The notes beneath the pieces were generated by a model, which saw nothing but the letters and a program-made list of their open reading frames with translations, was not told the DNA's origin and did not search any database. A stretch of DNA of 64,000 bases from Hyalangium gracile (GTDB lineage: Bacteria; Myxococcota; Myxococcia; Myxococcales; Myxococcaceae): positions 1 to 64,000 of the forward strand of contig NZ_JAHXBG010000011.1 in assembly GCF_020103725.1 (NCBI RefSeq), written 5' to 3'. The translations under genes were made by a program, and so were the position numbers. Of this stretch, positions 33,663 through 42,771 are shown piece by piece (positions within the stretch are counted from its first letter, which is position 1; each line of letters begins with the position of its first letter).

Positions 33663-35768
33663 ATGGCGGAGAAGATCCTCGTCACCAGCGCGCTTCCGTA
33701 CGCGAACGGGCCCATCCACATCGGCCACGCCGTCGAGTACATCCAGACCGACATCTACGTGCGCTTCCTGCGCTCGTGCGGCAAGGACGTCGTCTACTTC
33801 TGCGCGGATGACACGCACGGCACGCCCATCGAGCTGAGCGCGTCGAAGCAGGGCATCAAGCCGGAGGAGTTCATCGCCGGCATCTACGAGCTGCACAAGA
33901 AGGACTTCGAGGAGCTGGGCGTGAGCGTGGACTGGTTCCACTCCACGAACTCCCCCGAGAACCGCCACTACGCGGAGCTCATCTACGGGCGCCTCAAGGA
34001 GAAGGGGGACATCGAGCGGCGCGACATCGAGCAGGCGTACTGCGAGACGGACAAGCGCTTCCTGCCGGACCGCTTCATCAAGGGCACCTGCCCCAACTGC
34101 AAGGCGACGGAGCAGTACGGGGACTCGTGCGAGAAGTGCGGCAAGGCCTACAGCTCCACGGATCTGCTCGATCCGAAGTGCTCGCTGTGCGGCACGCCGC
34201 CGGTGCGGAAGAACTCCACGCACCTGTTCTTCAAGCTGTCGCGCCACGAGGGCTTCCTGCGCGAGGTGCTCAAGCGCCCGGGCTTCCTCCACCAGGGGCT
34301 GGCCACGCAGCTGCAGAGCTTCTTCGAGAAGGGGCTGGCGGACTGGGACATCAGCCGGGACGGGCCGTACTTCGGCTTCGCCATCCCGGGTGAGACGGAC
34401 AAGTACTTCTACGTGTGGCTGGACGCGCCCATCGGGTACATCGCCACCACGGAGAAGTGGTCGAAGGAGACGGGCAAGGCGAAGAGCGCGCTGGACTACT
34501 GGGCCGCGGACAGCGGCGCGCGCATCATCCACTTCATCGGCAAGGACATCGTCTACTTCCACGCGCTGTTCTGGCCGGCGGTGCTCCAGGTGGCGGGCCT
34601 GCACGTGCCCAACGAGATCAAGGTCCACGGCCACCTCACCGTGAACGGCGAGAAGATGTCCAAGCGGCGCGGCACCCTGGTGCCCGTGCGCACGTACCTG
34701 GACAACCTGGACCCGAGCTACCTGCGCTTCTTCTACGCGGCGAGCCTGGGGCCGGGGCCGGAGGACTTCGATCTGAACCTGAAGGACTTCCGCCTGCGGG
34801 TGAACGGCGAGCTGGTCAACAACGTGGGCAACCTGGCCAACCGGGGCCTGTCCATGCTGGCGGGGCCGCTCGAGAAGCGGCTGGCGCCGGGCCGGGAGGG
34901 GCCGGGCAAGGCGCTGGTGGAGGCGGCGCTGGCTCGGGTGCCCGAGGTGCGCGAGGCCTTCGAGAAGCTGGAGTTCCGCAGCGCCATCAAGGCCATCGTG
35001 GAGATTGCCCAGTCCGCGAACGGCTTCCTGCAGGCGCAGGCGCCGTGGGCGAAGATCAAGACGGATCCCGAGGCCGCGCGGGCGGATCTCTCGGACGCGG
35101 CGGACGTGGCCTACCTGCTGGGCGCGCTGCTCACGCCCGTCATTCCGCGGGTGACGGAGCGGCTCTTCGCGCAGCTCAACGCGCCGCCGCTGACGTTCGC
35201 GGCGCTGGAGAAGGCCACCTACCCGCTGCTGGATCGCAGCCGTCCCATCGGCACGCCCGAGCCGCTGCTGCCGAGGCTCGAGGAGGAGAAGGTCAACGCC
35301 CTCATCCCTCCGACCACCGAGCCCGAGCCGGCGAAGGAGGCCCCGAAGAAGGGGGAGAAGAAGGCCGAGAAGGCCGAGAAGAAGCCGGCCGAGGCGCCCA
35401 CCACGCAGGCCTCGCCGGGGGCGGGCGCGGGTGGGGCTCCGGGCGAGATCGAGTACGACGACTTCGCGAAGGTGTCGCTCAAGGCGGGGAAGATCGTCGC
35501 GGCCGAGAAGGTGGCCGGGGCGGACAAGCTCCTGAAGCTCACGGTGGAGCTGGGTGAGGCCGCGCCGCGCACCATCGTGTCGGGCATCGCGCTGGCGTAT
35601 ACGCCGGAGCAGGTGACGGGCCGCCGGGTGGTGGTGGTGACGAACCTCAAGCCCCGGAAGCTCAAGGGCATCGAGTCGCGAGGGATGCTCCTGACGGCGG
35701 AGATGGGGGAGAAGGGGCTGTCGCTGCTGGATCCGGGGGATGTGCCTCCCGGCTCCCCGGTGAAGTGA
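33663..35768 (+). CDS. metG: Methionyl-tRNA synthetase with C-terminal tRNA-binding domain
   Basis: 701 residues; charges tRNA-Met with methionine. The class I signatures are HIGH at residues 19-22 and KMSKR at 331-335. The zinc knuckles CPNCK, CEKCG and CSLCG show the two-zinc form. After the anticodon-binding helical bundle comes a disordered Lys/Ala-rich linker (about 555-590), then a Trbp111/EMAP-like OB-fold (IEYDDFAKVSLKAGKIVAAE, IVSGIA, ESRGMLL), which raises tRNA affinity and dimerises the enzyme. The start was set at the ATG with TAGGAGAG upstream. The stop overlaps the start of the HEAT protein gene (GTGA). Confidence 0.96.
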   Translation: MAEKILVTSALPYANGPIHIGHAVEYIQTDIYVRFLRSCGKDVVYFCADDTHGTPIELSASKQGIKPEEFIAGIYELHKKDFEELGVSVDWFHSTNSPENRHYAELIYGRLKEKGDIERRDIEQAYCETDKRFLPDRFIKGTCPNCKATEQYGDSCEKCGKAYSSTDLLDPKCSLCGTPPVRKNSTHLFFKLSRHEGFLREVLKRPGFLHQGLATQLQSFFEKGLADWDISRDGPYFGFAIPGETDKYFYVWLDAPIGYIATTEKWSKETGKAKSALDYWAADSGARIIHFIGKDIVYFHALFWPAVLQVAGLHVPNEIKVHGHLTVNGEKMSKRRGTLVPVRTYLDNLDPSYLRFFYAASLGPGPEDFDLNLKDFRLRVNGELVNNVGNLANRGLSMLAGPLEKRLAPGREGPGKALVEAALARVPEVREAFEKLEFRSAIKAIVEIAQSANGFLQAQAPWAKIKTDPEAARADLSDAADVAYLLGALLTPVIPRVTERLFAQLNAPPLTFAALEKATYPLLDRSRPIGTPEPLLPRLEEEKVNALIPPTTEPEPAKEAPKKGEKKAEKAEKKPAEAPTTQASPGAGAGGAPGEIEYDDFAKVSLKAGKIVAAEKVAGADKLLKLTVELGEAAPRTIVSGIALAYTPEQVTGRRVVVVTNLKPRKLKGIESRGMLLTAEMGEKGLSLLDPGDVPPGSPVK

Positions 35769-36745
35769 GCGTCATGGACTGGCGGGCGGAGCGGGATCGG
35801 GCGCTGCTCGCCCTCGAGCGGGAGAAGCGTCCGCAGGCCCGCGCCGAGGCCGCTGATCTCCTCGTCCAGCTCGCGGCGGAGGAGCCCTCGCGGGCCTCGG
35901 AGTTCTCCGAGGCGCTCGTGCGGTTGCTCGCGGATGCGCAGGGCGAGGTCCGCCGCTCGGGGATCGGGCTGGCCACGCTGGTGCTGACTCCCGAGGAGCT
36001 GCCCGGCGCGCTCACGGCGCGGCTCTCGGACACGGATCTGGGCGTGCGCCTGGAGGCGACGGGGCGGATCGCGGACCTGGCGCTTCCGGAGCTGCGGGGC
36101 GCGCTGGCGCGGATGCTGGAGGACCCCATCCCCGAGATCCGCTTCGAGGCGGCGCGTGGCATGGCGGCGCTCAAGCACAGCTCGGGGCTGGACATCCTGG
36201 TGGAGGCGCTGGACACGGACATCCTTCGTTTCCGGGCGCTGGGGGCGCTGGCGGAGCTGGGGGACGCACGTGCGCTGCCGGCGGTGAAGCGGCTCTTTGG
36301 CCGCTGGCTGCTTCCCGCCTTCGAGCGCACCCAGGCCGCGGGAGTGCTCGCGCGACTGGGCGACGCGGAGGGGGCGGAGTACCTCCTGAAGCGCACCCAG
36401 AAGAAGTGGAGCGCGGATCGAGCGCTTGCCGTGGAGCTGTGCGGCGAGGTGAAGGCAACCGGGGCGCTGGAGCGGCTGCATGCCATCCTGCGGGATCCGA
36501 AGGATCCGTGCCGGGGCGCGGCGGCTCGGGGGCTGGGGCGGCTGGGAGACCCGAAGGCGCTGCCGTGGCTGCTGGCGCTGCTCGAGGACACGGCAGCCCC
36601 CGAGGACTGCAGGCTGGACGCGGCCGATGGCCTCTGGCGGCTCGGGCTGCCCGAGGGACAGGCGCGCGTGAAGGCGGCTGCCCCCACCTTCGCTTCACCC
36701 GAAGCGCGTGAGGAGCTCGCTGAACTGTTGCAGGAGAAGCCATGA
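35765..36745 (+). CDS. HEAT-repeat protein
   Basis: 326 residues of tandem helix pairs with recurring Ala/Leu-Gly patterns (LSDTDLGVRLEATGRIADL, LEDPIPEIRFEAARGMAAL, ILRDPKDPCRGAAARGLGRLG), a HEAT superhelix of about eight repeats and probably a protein-binding adaptor. GTG at 35765 overlaps the metG stop codon; the in-frame ATG at 35774 is an alternative. Its own stop overlaps the TatD-type gene start (ATGA). The tight coupling suggests metG, this gene and the TatD-type gene are one operon, but no functional link is known. Confidence 0.82.
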   Translation: MSVMDWRAERDRALLALEREKRPQARAEAADLLVQLAAEEPSRASEFSEALVRLLADAQGEVRRSGIGLATLVLTPEELPGALTARLSDTDLGVRLEATGRIADLALPELRGALARMLEDPIPEIRFEAARGMAALKHSSGLDILVEALDTDILRFRALGALAELGDARALPAVKRLFGRWLLPAFERTQAAGVLARLGDAEGAEYLLKRTQKKWSADRALAVELCGEVKATGALERLHAILRDPKDPCRGAAARGLGRLGDPKALPWLLALLEDTAAPEDCRLDAADGLWRLGLPEGQARVKAAAPTFASPEAREELAELLQEKP

Positions 36746-37518
36746 GACTCATCGACGCACACTGTCACCTGGAGCGCGCGGACTTCACGGAGGTGGGCGC
36801 CGTCCTGGAGCGCGCCCGCGCCGCCGGGGTGGTGCACGCCGTCATCGTGGGCCAGTTCCAGGCTCCTGGAGACTGGGGCAACGCGCTGGAGCTGGCCGCG
36901 GCCCACCCGGACTTCCTGTCGCCCACGTTGGGCATCCATCCGCACGATGCCGCGAAGGCCACCGAGGAGGACTTCGCCACGCTGGAGCGCACCTGCGCCC
37001 GGCCCGAGCTGCGCGCGGTGGGAGAGGCGGGCCTGGACTACTACTACGATCGCTCTCCGCGCGATGTGCAGGCGGAGGTGTTCCGGCGCCAGTGCGCCCT
37101 GGCGCGCAAGCTGGACAAGCCCCTGGTGGTGCACGTGCGGGACGCCCACGAGGACTGCGAGGCCATCCTGCGCGAGGAGGGGCTGCGCCGCGGCGTCATC
37201 CACTGCTTCACGGGAGACACGGCCGCGGCTCGGCGCTACCTGGAGCTGGGGTTCCACATCTCCCTGTCCGGCGTGGTGACGTACAAGAAGACGGAGGCGC
37301 TTCAGGACGCGGTACGCTTCACGCCGCTGGATCGGCTCATGGTGGAGACGGACAGCCCCTTCCTGGCGCCCGTGCCGCACCGTGGGCGCAAGAACGAGCC
37401 CGCGCACGTGGTGGAGACCGCGCGCAAGGTGGCGGAGCTGAAGGGCGTGTCTCTCGATGAGCTGGCGGCCACCACCACGGCCACCGCCGCGGCCCTGTTC
37501 GGGCTCCGGGTGTCGTAG
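36742..37518 (+). CDS. TatD-family metal-dependent hydrolase
   Basis: 258 residues. The TIM-barrel amidohydrolase metal ligands are present: DAHCHLE near the N-terminus (HxH), the Glu in GEAGLDYYY, VVHVRDAHED, IHCFTGD and the C-terminal Asp in METDSPFLAP. The family acts as magnesium-dependent 3'-exonuclease/DNase and is linked to D-tyrosyl or DNA-quality functions. Translationally coupled to the HEAT gene by ATGA. In many bacteria tatD-type genes sit next to metG or holB, and the same gene neighbourhood is preserved here. Confidence 0.92.
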   Translation: MRLIDAHCHLERADFTEVGAVLERARAAGVVHAVIVGQFQAPGDWGNALELAAAHPDFLSPTLGIHPHDAAKATEEDFATLERTCARPELRAVGEAGLDYYYDRSPRDVQAEVFRRQCALARKLDKPLVVHVRDAHEDCEAILREEGLRRGVIHCFTGDTAAARRYLELGFHISLSGVVTYKKTEALQDAVRFTPLDRLMVETDSPFLAPVPHRGRKNEPAHVVETARKVAELKGVSLDELAATTTATAAALFGLRVS

Positions 37519-37530
37519 TCTGGCGACGAC

Positions 37531-39489
37531 TCAGGCGCTGGCGGCCTTGCGCGCGGTGAGCTCCTTGGCCACCGTCGCCAGATCCTTGTCGAGGTGGGGC
37601 ATCTCCAGCAGCAGCGAGTCCGGATCGAACTGGAAGTCCGCCTGCTTCAGCTTCAGCAGCGCCTGCATCGCGGCCTCGCCCGACTGGCCGGCGTAGGAGG
37701 CGAAGACGACCTTGCCATGCTCCAGGTGCAGATACCCCTCGAGCGAGTGGTGTCGCAGGTGGAGGCGCCCGGACTTGTGGCCGCTGGCCAGCGTCTTCAG
37801 CAGCTCCAGCTGGGGCAGCTCGTCATAGCTGCCCTGCACCATGCGCGCTGGCCCGTTGTGCTGGATGCGGTCCTCGTAGAGCTGCCGGACCACTTCCGCG
37901 GCCTTGTCGGTGTCCGTCGCGGACACCACCGCCGTCGCTCCGGCCATCAGCAGCCGATCCCTCGAGGCGTTGTCCGGCTCTCCCAGCACGATGATGGGCA
38001 GCCCTCCAGCCTCCGGCATGCCTCGCGCGTACTGGAGCAGCGCCGTCACATCCTGGATGCCGAACCGCAGGCTCACCACCAGCACGTCGCACTCCCGCTG
38101 CGCCAGCCCGTCCATCGCGCCGTCCAGCGAGGAGAACGCGTGCACCACCAGTCCCTGGCGCAGCGCGGACTCCAGCATGTCCGTGCGGATGGCCTCGTCC
38201 GACTCGGCGATGAGCACCTGGCGCCCGTCCTGGACGATGCGGTGGCGCAGCAGCTCGCCGCTCTGCACCTGCCCGACGATGTCCGCCACCACCGGATCGT
38301 AGAGGACGCCCGCGTTCTTGCGCAGGTGATCCAGCGCCTGCGCCTTGTTGAGGGCCTTGCCGTAGGCGTTGGCCGGGTTCTTCGTCAGATCCAGGAAGCT
38401 GTCCACCGCGGCCAGGATGCGCGCGCCCAGGGAGATGTCCTCCCCCTTGGTTCCCAGCGGCCCCGAGCCGTCGTACGCCTCGTACAGCTGGGTGATGATG
38501 GTGTTCACCGCCGGCTGCAGGCGGACGGTCTCGAAGAGCTTCACGGGCGCCTTGCACAGGCGCCGGGCCTCCGTCTTCCAGTCCGCGTTGGCGGCGTTGC
38601 TGGCCAGCGTGTAGTGGCGCTCGGCGGACTTGCCCAGATCGTGCAGGTAGGCGGCGATGGACATCGAGGCCAGCTCGCGGGGCGCCATGCCCATGCGCTT
38701 GCCCACGATGGCCGCCTGGCGCGCCAGCTGCGCCGAGTGCCCGCGGTGGTGGGGCCGCTCCTGCTCCAGCAGGCCCACGAGGATGTTCAGCGACTCGATG
38801 AAGTCGACCTCGGCCACCCCTCCGCGCGTGGCGCTGGCCGCATCGCGCATACCCGTGGACATGCGCGACATCTGCGTGCCGGGAGCCCGGGCCCGCACGC
38901 TGGCGTCCGTCTCGAAGCGCAGCTGGAGGTTCGGGGCCATTCGAGGCCCGCTCCCGGTGGCGTCGTAGGCGTTGGCCATGGTGGACGCGTCCGAGCGCAC
39001 CACCTGCGGGCCGCCGTTCTCCAGCGTGGTGAAGGCGGTGGGGTCTCCGTAGTAGTGCTTCTTGATGGCCGCGGCGATGGCGCTGCGCAGGCCCACGTAG
39101 GCGTAGACCTCCGATACGCCCGTGACGAGGGCGATCTCGTCCAGCAGCGACTTGTTCTGCGGCTCGGCGGCGACGATGGACAGCAGCTTGCGCTCCGGAT
39201 CGTAGGCCAGCGGCAGCACCGTCTGGGCCTCGGCCATGCGCACCGGGAGCTTGTCCAGCACGTCCGTGGGGAGCTTGGCCTTGGCCAGCTTCTCCGCGGA
39301 CACGAAGCGGGTGTTGAACTCGGCGGCCAGGAAACGCAGCAGCGCGGCCTCCTGGAGCAGCCCCAGCTCCACCAGACAGTCGCCCAGCTTGTAGCCGGTG
39401 ATCTTCTGGTGCTCCAGGGCCTTCTCCACGGCCTCGGCGGTGACGAGGCCGGCCTCGATCAGACGCTCTCCGAGCCGACGCTTCGACAT
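37531..39489 (-). CDS. MshEN - degenerate HD-GYP - receiver-like - DUF4388 signalling protein
   Basis: 652 residues from the ATG at 39489, with GGAAGG at 5-bp spacing and 1 bp after the upstream stop. Domains in order: MshEN/T2SSE_N (1-150, RLGERLIEAGLVTAEAVEKAL), often a cyclic-di-GMP-binding module; an HD-type hydrolase fold (about 210-420) with HHRGHSAQLARQ and AYLHDLGKSAE but with the GYP loop replaced (AYDGSGPLGTKGEDISLGARI); a receiver-like domain lacking a clear acidic pair (about 425-540); and DUF4388 (about 550-650, GRLHLRHHSLEGYLHLEHGKV region). It may bind cyclic-di-GMP and no longer cleave it. It is cotranscribed with the upstream YhaM-like gene. Confidence 0.85.
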   Translation of the reverse strand: MSKRRLGERLIEAGLVTAEAVEKALEHQKITGYKLGDCLVELGLLQEAALLRFLAAEFNTRFVSAEKLAKAKLPTDVLDKLPVRMAEAQTVLPLAYDPERKLLSIVAAEPQNKSLLDEIALVTGVSEVYAYVGLRSAIAAAIKKHYYGDPTAFTTLENGGPQVVRSDASTMANAYDATGSGPRMAPNLQLRFETDASVRARAPGTQMSRMSTGMRDAASATRGGVAEVDFIESLNILVGLLEQERPHHRGHSAQLARQAAIVGKRMGMAPRELASMSIAAYLHDLGKSAERHYTLASNAANADWKTEARRLCKAPVKLFETVRLQPAVNTIITQLYEAYDGSGPLGTKGEDISLGARILAAVDSFLDLTKNPANAYGKALNKAQALDHLRKNAGVLYDPVVADIVGQVQSGELLRHRIVQDGRQVLIAESDEAIRTDMLESALRQGLVVHAFSSLDGAMDGLAQRECDVLVVSLRFGIQDVTALLQYARGMPEAGGLPIIVLGEPDNASRDRLLMAGATAVVSATDTDKAAEVVRQLYEDRIQHNGPARMVQGSYDELPQLELLKTLASGHKSGRLHLRHHSLEGYLHLEHGKVVFASYAGQSGEAAMQALLKLKQADFQFDPDSLLLEMPHLDKDLATVAKELTARKAASA

Positions 39490-39490
39490 G

Positions 39491-41047
39491 TCAGCCTTCC
39501 GTGGTGCCTTCACCCTCGGACTTCGACGCCGGGGCCTCGGGCTTTTCGGTGGCGGGTGCCAGTGAGGTCAGCGCGCTAAAGGGCTTGAAGGTCAGCTCCT
39601 GGGGCAGGGTGCTCGGATCGCGCGGCGGGCGGGCCGGGCGCTCCTCGCGGGGCGCACGCTCCTCTCGCGGCGGGCGCTCCTCTCGCGGCGGGCGCTCCTC
39701 ACGGGGAGGACGGCCCTCGCGAGGCGGGCGCTGCTCGCGCGGAGGACGCTCCTTGTCCTTGCGCGGTGGCGTGGGGCTGCCTTCCTCGGCACCCGACTGT
39801 CCCGCCTGCGCACCCTGGGGCGCGCCGCCCTTCTCCTTGGACTTGCGGCGCTCCTCGCGCGACTTGCGGCGCGTCTCCACCGGCGACTTGCCCCGGGCCG
39901 TGGGCGAGGGGCCCTTCCAGAGCTGACGATCATAGTGCTTGAGCGGCTCCGTCCACCGGTCGTTCGGGTCACGCGCCATGGCCTCGAGCCACGCGGCGAT
40001 CCGCGAGTCCAGCGAGTCCAGCGCGTGGACGATGAACGCCTCGATCGTCATGGGCAGCTTGGGCGAGCCGTACTCCAGCTTCCCATGGTGCGCCAGCACC
40101 AGGTGGGTGAGGTGGTGCTCGAGCGCGGGCGGGAAGCCTGGGATGGCCAGCGTCTTCTCGCGGATCTTCTGCGCCGTCATCACCAGGTGGCCGACCAGCT
40201 TGCCCTCGTCGGTGTAGTCGAACCCCTTCTCCGAGGAGATCTCCGCCACCTTCATCACGTCATGGAGCAGGGCGCCCGCCAGCAGCAGGTCCCGGTCCGC
40301 CATGGGGTAGTGGTCCGCCACCCGCAACGTCAGCCGCATCACGGACAGCAGGTGCTCGGCCAGCCCGCCCCGGTAGGCATGGTGGATGCCCTTGGCGGCG
40401 GGGGCGTTCGGCAGGCCCGCGGCGATCTGCGGGTCGTCCAGGAACGCCAGCAGCAGCTGCTTCACGTGCGGATCGTTCACGCGCTCGGTGATGAGCTCGC
40501 GAATCAGGCCCACCGCCCGAGGGCCCGCGCCATCGTCGCGACCGGGGCGCTTCTCCGCGCCCTCCTCGCGCTTCTCCGGCGCCTGCTGGGGCTTGTCCTG
40601 GGCCTTGTCTTTCTCCTTCTCCTGGCCCTTGTCCTGGGGCGCCGCGGCCTCGGCGGGAGCGGGCGGAGCCGGAGGCGGCTCGAACTCCTTGGGGTCCAGC
40701 GGGCCCGGATCCAGGCGCTCGAGCGCCTCGACCACGACCTGCGTCTTGCCGTGGAAGTTGATCACATGGCCCTGGATGAGGACGTAGTCCCCCGGCGCGA
40801 AGCCGGGCTCGAACTCGTCCACCTTGTCGAACACGCGCGCGTCGATCTCGCCGCTCTTGTCTCCGAGCGTCAGGGCGAGGAACACCTTGCCGCTGCGCGC
40901 CGTCACCTTGTTCTTCTGCGTGACGCGGAAGACGGTGTTGACGCGGTCCTTCTCCCGCAGATCCTTCGCGTAGACCTTGCGCACTGTCTCGACGGAGCCG
41001 CCCTCGGTGGCGGGCCCTGGAGTCTCAGCCGGGTTGTCAGTCGTCAT
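39491..41047 (-). CDS. YhaM-like 3'-5' exoribonuclease with OB-fold and Arg-rich repeat tail
   Basis: 518 residues. An N-terminal OB-fold (about 25-110, KVFLALTLGDKSGEIDARVF), a low-complexity Lys/Glu/Gln linker (to about 170) and an HD domain (about 170-370) with HHAYRGGLAEHLLSVM, LLHDVMKV and LVLAHHGKLEYGSPK. This is the YhaM layout: OB then HD, a 3'-5' exoribonuclease. The C-terminal 110 residues are extra and contain about eight PPREE/RPPRE-type repeats, basic and disordered, probably nucleic-acid-binding. The 3' end is followed 1 bp later by the MshEN/HD gene start. Membership in RNA turnover is inferred from the family. Confidence 0.85.
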   Translation of the reverse strand: MTTDNPAETPGPATEGGSVETVRKVYAKDLREKDRVNTVFRVTQKNKVTARSGKVFLALTLGDKSGEIDARVFDKVDEFEPGFAPGDYVLIQGHVINFHGKTQVVVEALERLDPGPLDPKEFEPPPAPPAPAEAAAPQDKGQEKEKDKAQDKPQQAPEKREEGAEKRPGRDDGAGPRAVGLIRELITERVNDPHVKQLLLAFLDDPQIAAGLPNAPAAKGIHHAYRGGLAEHLLSVMRLTLRVADHYPMADRDLLLAGALLHDVMKVAEISSEKGFDYTDEGKLVGHLVMTAQKIREKTLAIPGFPPALEHHLTHLVLAHHGKLEYGSPKLPMTIEAFIVHALDSLDSRIAAWLEAMARDPNDRWTEPLKHYDRQLWKGPSPTARGKSPVETRRKSREERRKSKEKGGAPQGAQAGQSGAEEGSPTPPRKDKERPPREQRPPREGRPPREERPPREERPPREERAPREERPARPPRDPSTLPQELTFKPFSALTSLAPATEKPEAPASKSEGEGTTEG

Positions 41048-41093
41048 CGTGGCTCGACACTACCACCCCCAGGCGGCGAGGGCGCGTTTGACT

Positions 41094-42233
41094 TCAGTTC
41101 ACTTCGAGTGCCACCGCGTCGAGGTAGTCGGCGCCGGGGGTGTTCACGGGCGAGGGGTGGTCCGGGGGCAGCCCCAGCCGTGCCAGCCGGAAGGCCACCC
41201 GCTGCTCGCGCTCGCAGGCCTCCGCCACCAGCTCCTCGAAGGCCCCCAGGGCCAGGGGAGGGTGGTAGCCCGTCAGCAGCAGCCGGCCGCCATGCCGGGT
41301 GCGCCGGAGCGCCAGCCGCACGTGCTCGATGAAGCTCTCGTGGGAGGTGGCGTCCCGGGCGTCGAGCAGCACCAGATCGAAGGTGTCCGTCACGGCCTTC
41401 AGCACCGCCAGCGTGGCGCCGGACTCCACCTTCACCCGGCCGTACAGGCCGTTGGCCTCGGCGTTCTCGCGCGCCAGGTCCGCCGCGTCCGCGTCCTTGT
41501 CGAAGGCGAGGATCTGCCGGGCGCCGTGCAGCCCCGCGTGGACGAAGAGACCCCCCACGTTGCAGCACGGATCCAGCACCCGCGCGTCGCGTGCCAGGCG
41601 CGCCAGGAAGCGGCGCAGCTCCCTCTGATCGTAGTGGTAGCCCGTGTTCAGCCCGTAGGTGAGGTCCACCGTGAAGCGCGCGCCCAGCTCCAGCAGGCGG
41701 CACCAGCGGGGCGGGTTGCCGTACAGCACGTGGGGCCGCTGCGGCGCCAGCCCGAGCGCCTTGCGCCGGTACGAGTCGTTGCGCAGGAGCACCGAGGCCG
41801 CGCCGGCCACCTCCACGATGGCGCGGGTGAGCTCTTCGATGCGCGCATCCATCGGCCGGGTGAGCGTCTGGATGACGAAGTGGGTGTCGTACCGGTCCAC
41901 GATGAGGCCGGGCAGGCCGTCGCCGTCATCGTTCACCAGTCGACAGAAGCGAGGGTCGTCCACCAGCCGGGCCCGCCGCTCGAGGGCATGGCGGATGTGG
42001 CGGGGGATGAGCCCCTCCGCCGTCTCCTCGGGCAGCCCCAGGCGGCGCACGGGGAAGGAGGCCTCGAGGTCCACGTCTCCCAGCCCGAGCACCTGTCCGT
42101 CCTCGTCCCGGAGCTGGACGGGCTCGCCCACCACGGGCGTGCCGTCCATGGACAGGATGTCCTCCCGGCTCAGCCAGAAGGCTCCATGGCGGAGCTTCTG
42201 CGCCGCCTCTCGAGACAGGTAGGTGTTGAGCAC
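41094..42233 (-). CDS. RlmI-like SAM methyltransferase, active-site motifs altered
   Basis: 379 residues. N-terminal PUA-like domain (LNTYLSREAAQKLRHGAFWL) then an EEHEE region (LPGLIVDRYDTHFVIQTL) and a Rossmann methyltransferase with YGLNTGYHYDQRELRRFL and motif I VLDPCCNVGGLF, as in the 23S rRNA C5-methyltransferases RlmI/RlmK. Motif IV, DPPK/R in the family, reads LLDARDAT, and the next strand lacks the usual Cys (LLLTGYHPPL). It may therefore be a divergent or inactive member. Start codon GTG at 42233 follows AGGGAGG. Downstream 42234-42362 holds no gene. Confidence 0.8.
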   Translation of the reverse strand: MLNTYLSREAAQKLRHGAFWLSREDILSMDGTPVVGEPVQLRDEDGQVLGLGDVDLEASFPVRRLGLPEETAEGLIPRHIRHALERRARLVDDPRFCRLVNDDGDGLPGLIVDRYDTHFVIQTLTRPMDARIEELTRAIVEVAGAASVLLRNDSYRRKALGLAPQRPHVLYGNPPRWCRLLELGARFTVDLTYGLNTGYHYDQRELRRFLARLARDARVLDPCCNVGGLFVHAGLHGARQILAFDKDADAADLARENAEANGLYGRVKVESGATLAVLKAVTDTFDLVLLDARDATSHESFIEHVRLALRRTRHGGRLLLTGYHPPLALGAFEELVAEACEREQRVAFRLARLGLPPDHPSPVNTPGADYLDAVALEVN

Positions 42234-42362
42234 GTGGCGTCCTCCCTTTCTCCGCGGGCCGCGGATGCAGGCCCCGAAAGTCCTGCTGGGAAGAACATGT
42301 GTTCCCTGGCGCTCACTGTCGGCGGGCGCTGGGACGCCCCGCTGGAGGGCAGGGGAGGAGGC

Positions 42363-42710
42363 TCAGCGACGGCGGCGGAACGCGGTGAACGTCACCCGCC
42401 ACAGCAGCGAGGCGACGCCCAGGCAGAGCAGGAACGCGATCATGCCCCGGCCGCTGCGGACCAGCAGCAGGGCACACACACCGAGGAACACCGCCACCAG
42501 GATCGTCAGCGTCTGGCTGCGATCGAAGGCACGAGACGGCTTCCGGGCCCGCGCCAGGTTGGGGATGCTGGCGGCCTTGCGCCACAGCGTGCCGCCCTCC
42601 TCGAGCACCTCGTCCTCGGGGGATACGAGCCCCGCGACATAGGCCTGCTCCACATGCAGGATGCTCTCGTACTCCAGCTCCCCCTCCGGGGTGCGTACGC
42701 GGTAACGCAT
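42363..42710 (-). CDS. Small membrane protein with GYF_2-like N-terminus
   Basis: 115 residues. Residues 1-50 (MRYRVRTPEGELEYESILHVEQAYVAGLV, then WRKAASIPNL) match the GYF_2/DUF4339 pattern, a small adaptor that binds proline-rich peptides. Two membrane helices follow (about 67-85 and 88-105), with a basic C-terminus (RRRR). The topology suggests an inner-membrane adaptor with cytosolic GYF-like domain. ATG at 42710 is the natural start. It lies between the methyltransferase and FAD dehydrogenase genes on the same strand; partners unknown. Confidence 0.72.
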   Translation of the reverse strand: MRYRVRTPEGELEYESILHVEQAYVAGLVSPEDEVLEEGGTLWRKAASIPNLARARKPSRAFDRSQTLTILVAVFLGVCALLLVRSGRGMIAFLLCLGVASLLWRVTFTAFRRRR

Positions 42711-42771
42711 GGCGCCTTCTCTTCTCCGGGCTCCTCCCGGCAGGCAGCCGGGCGAGCTTTCCGGTCGTTCT

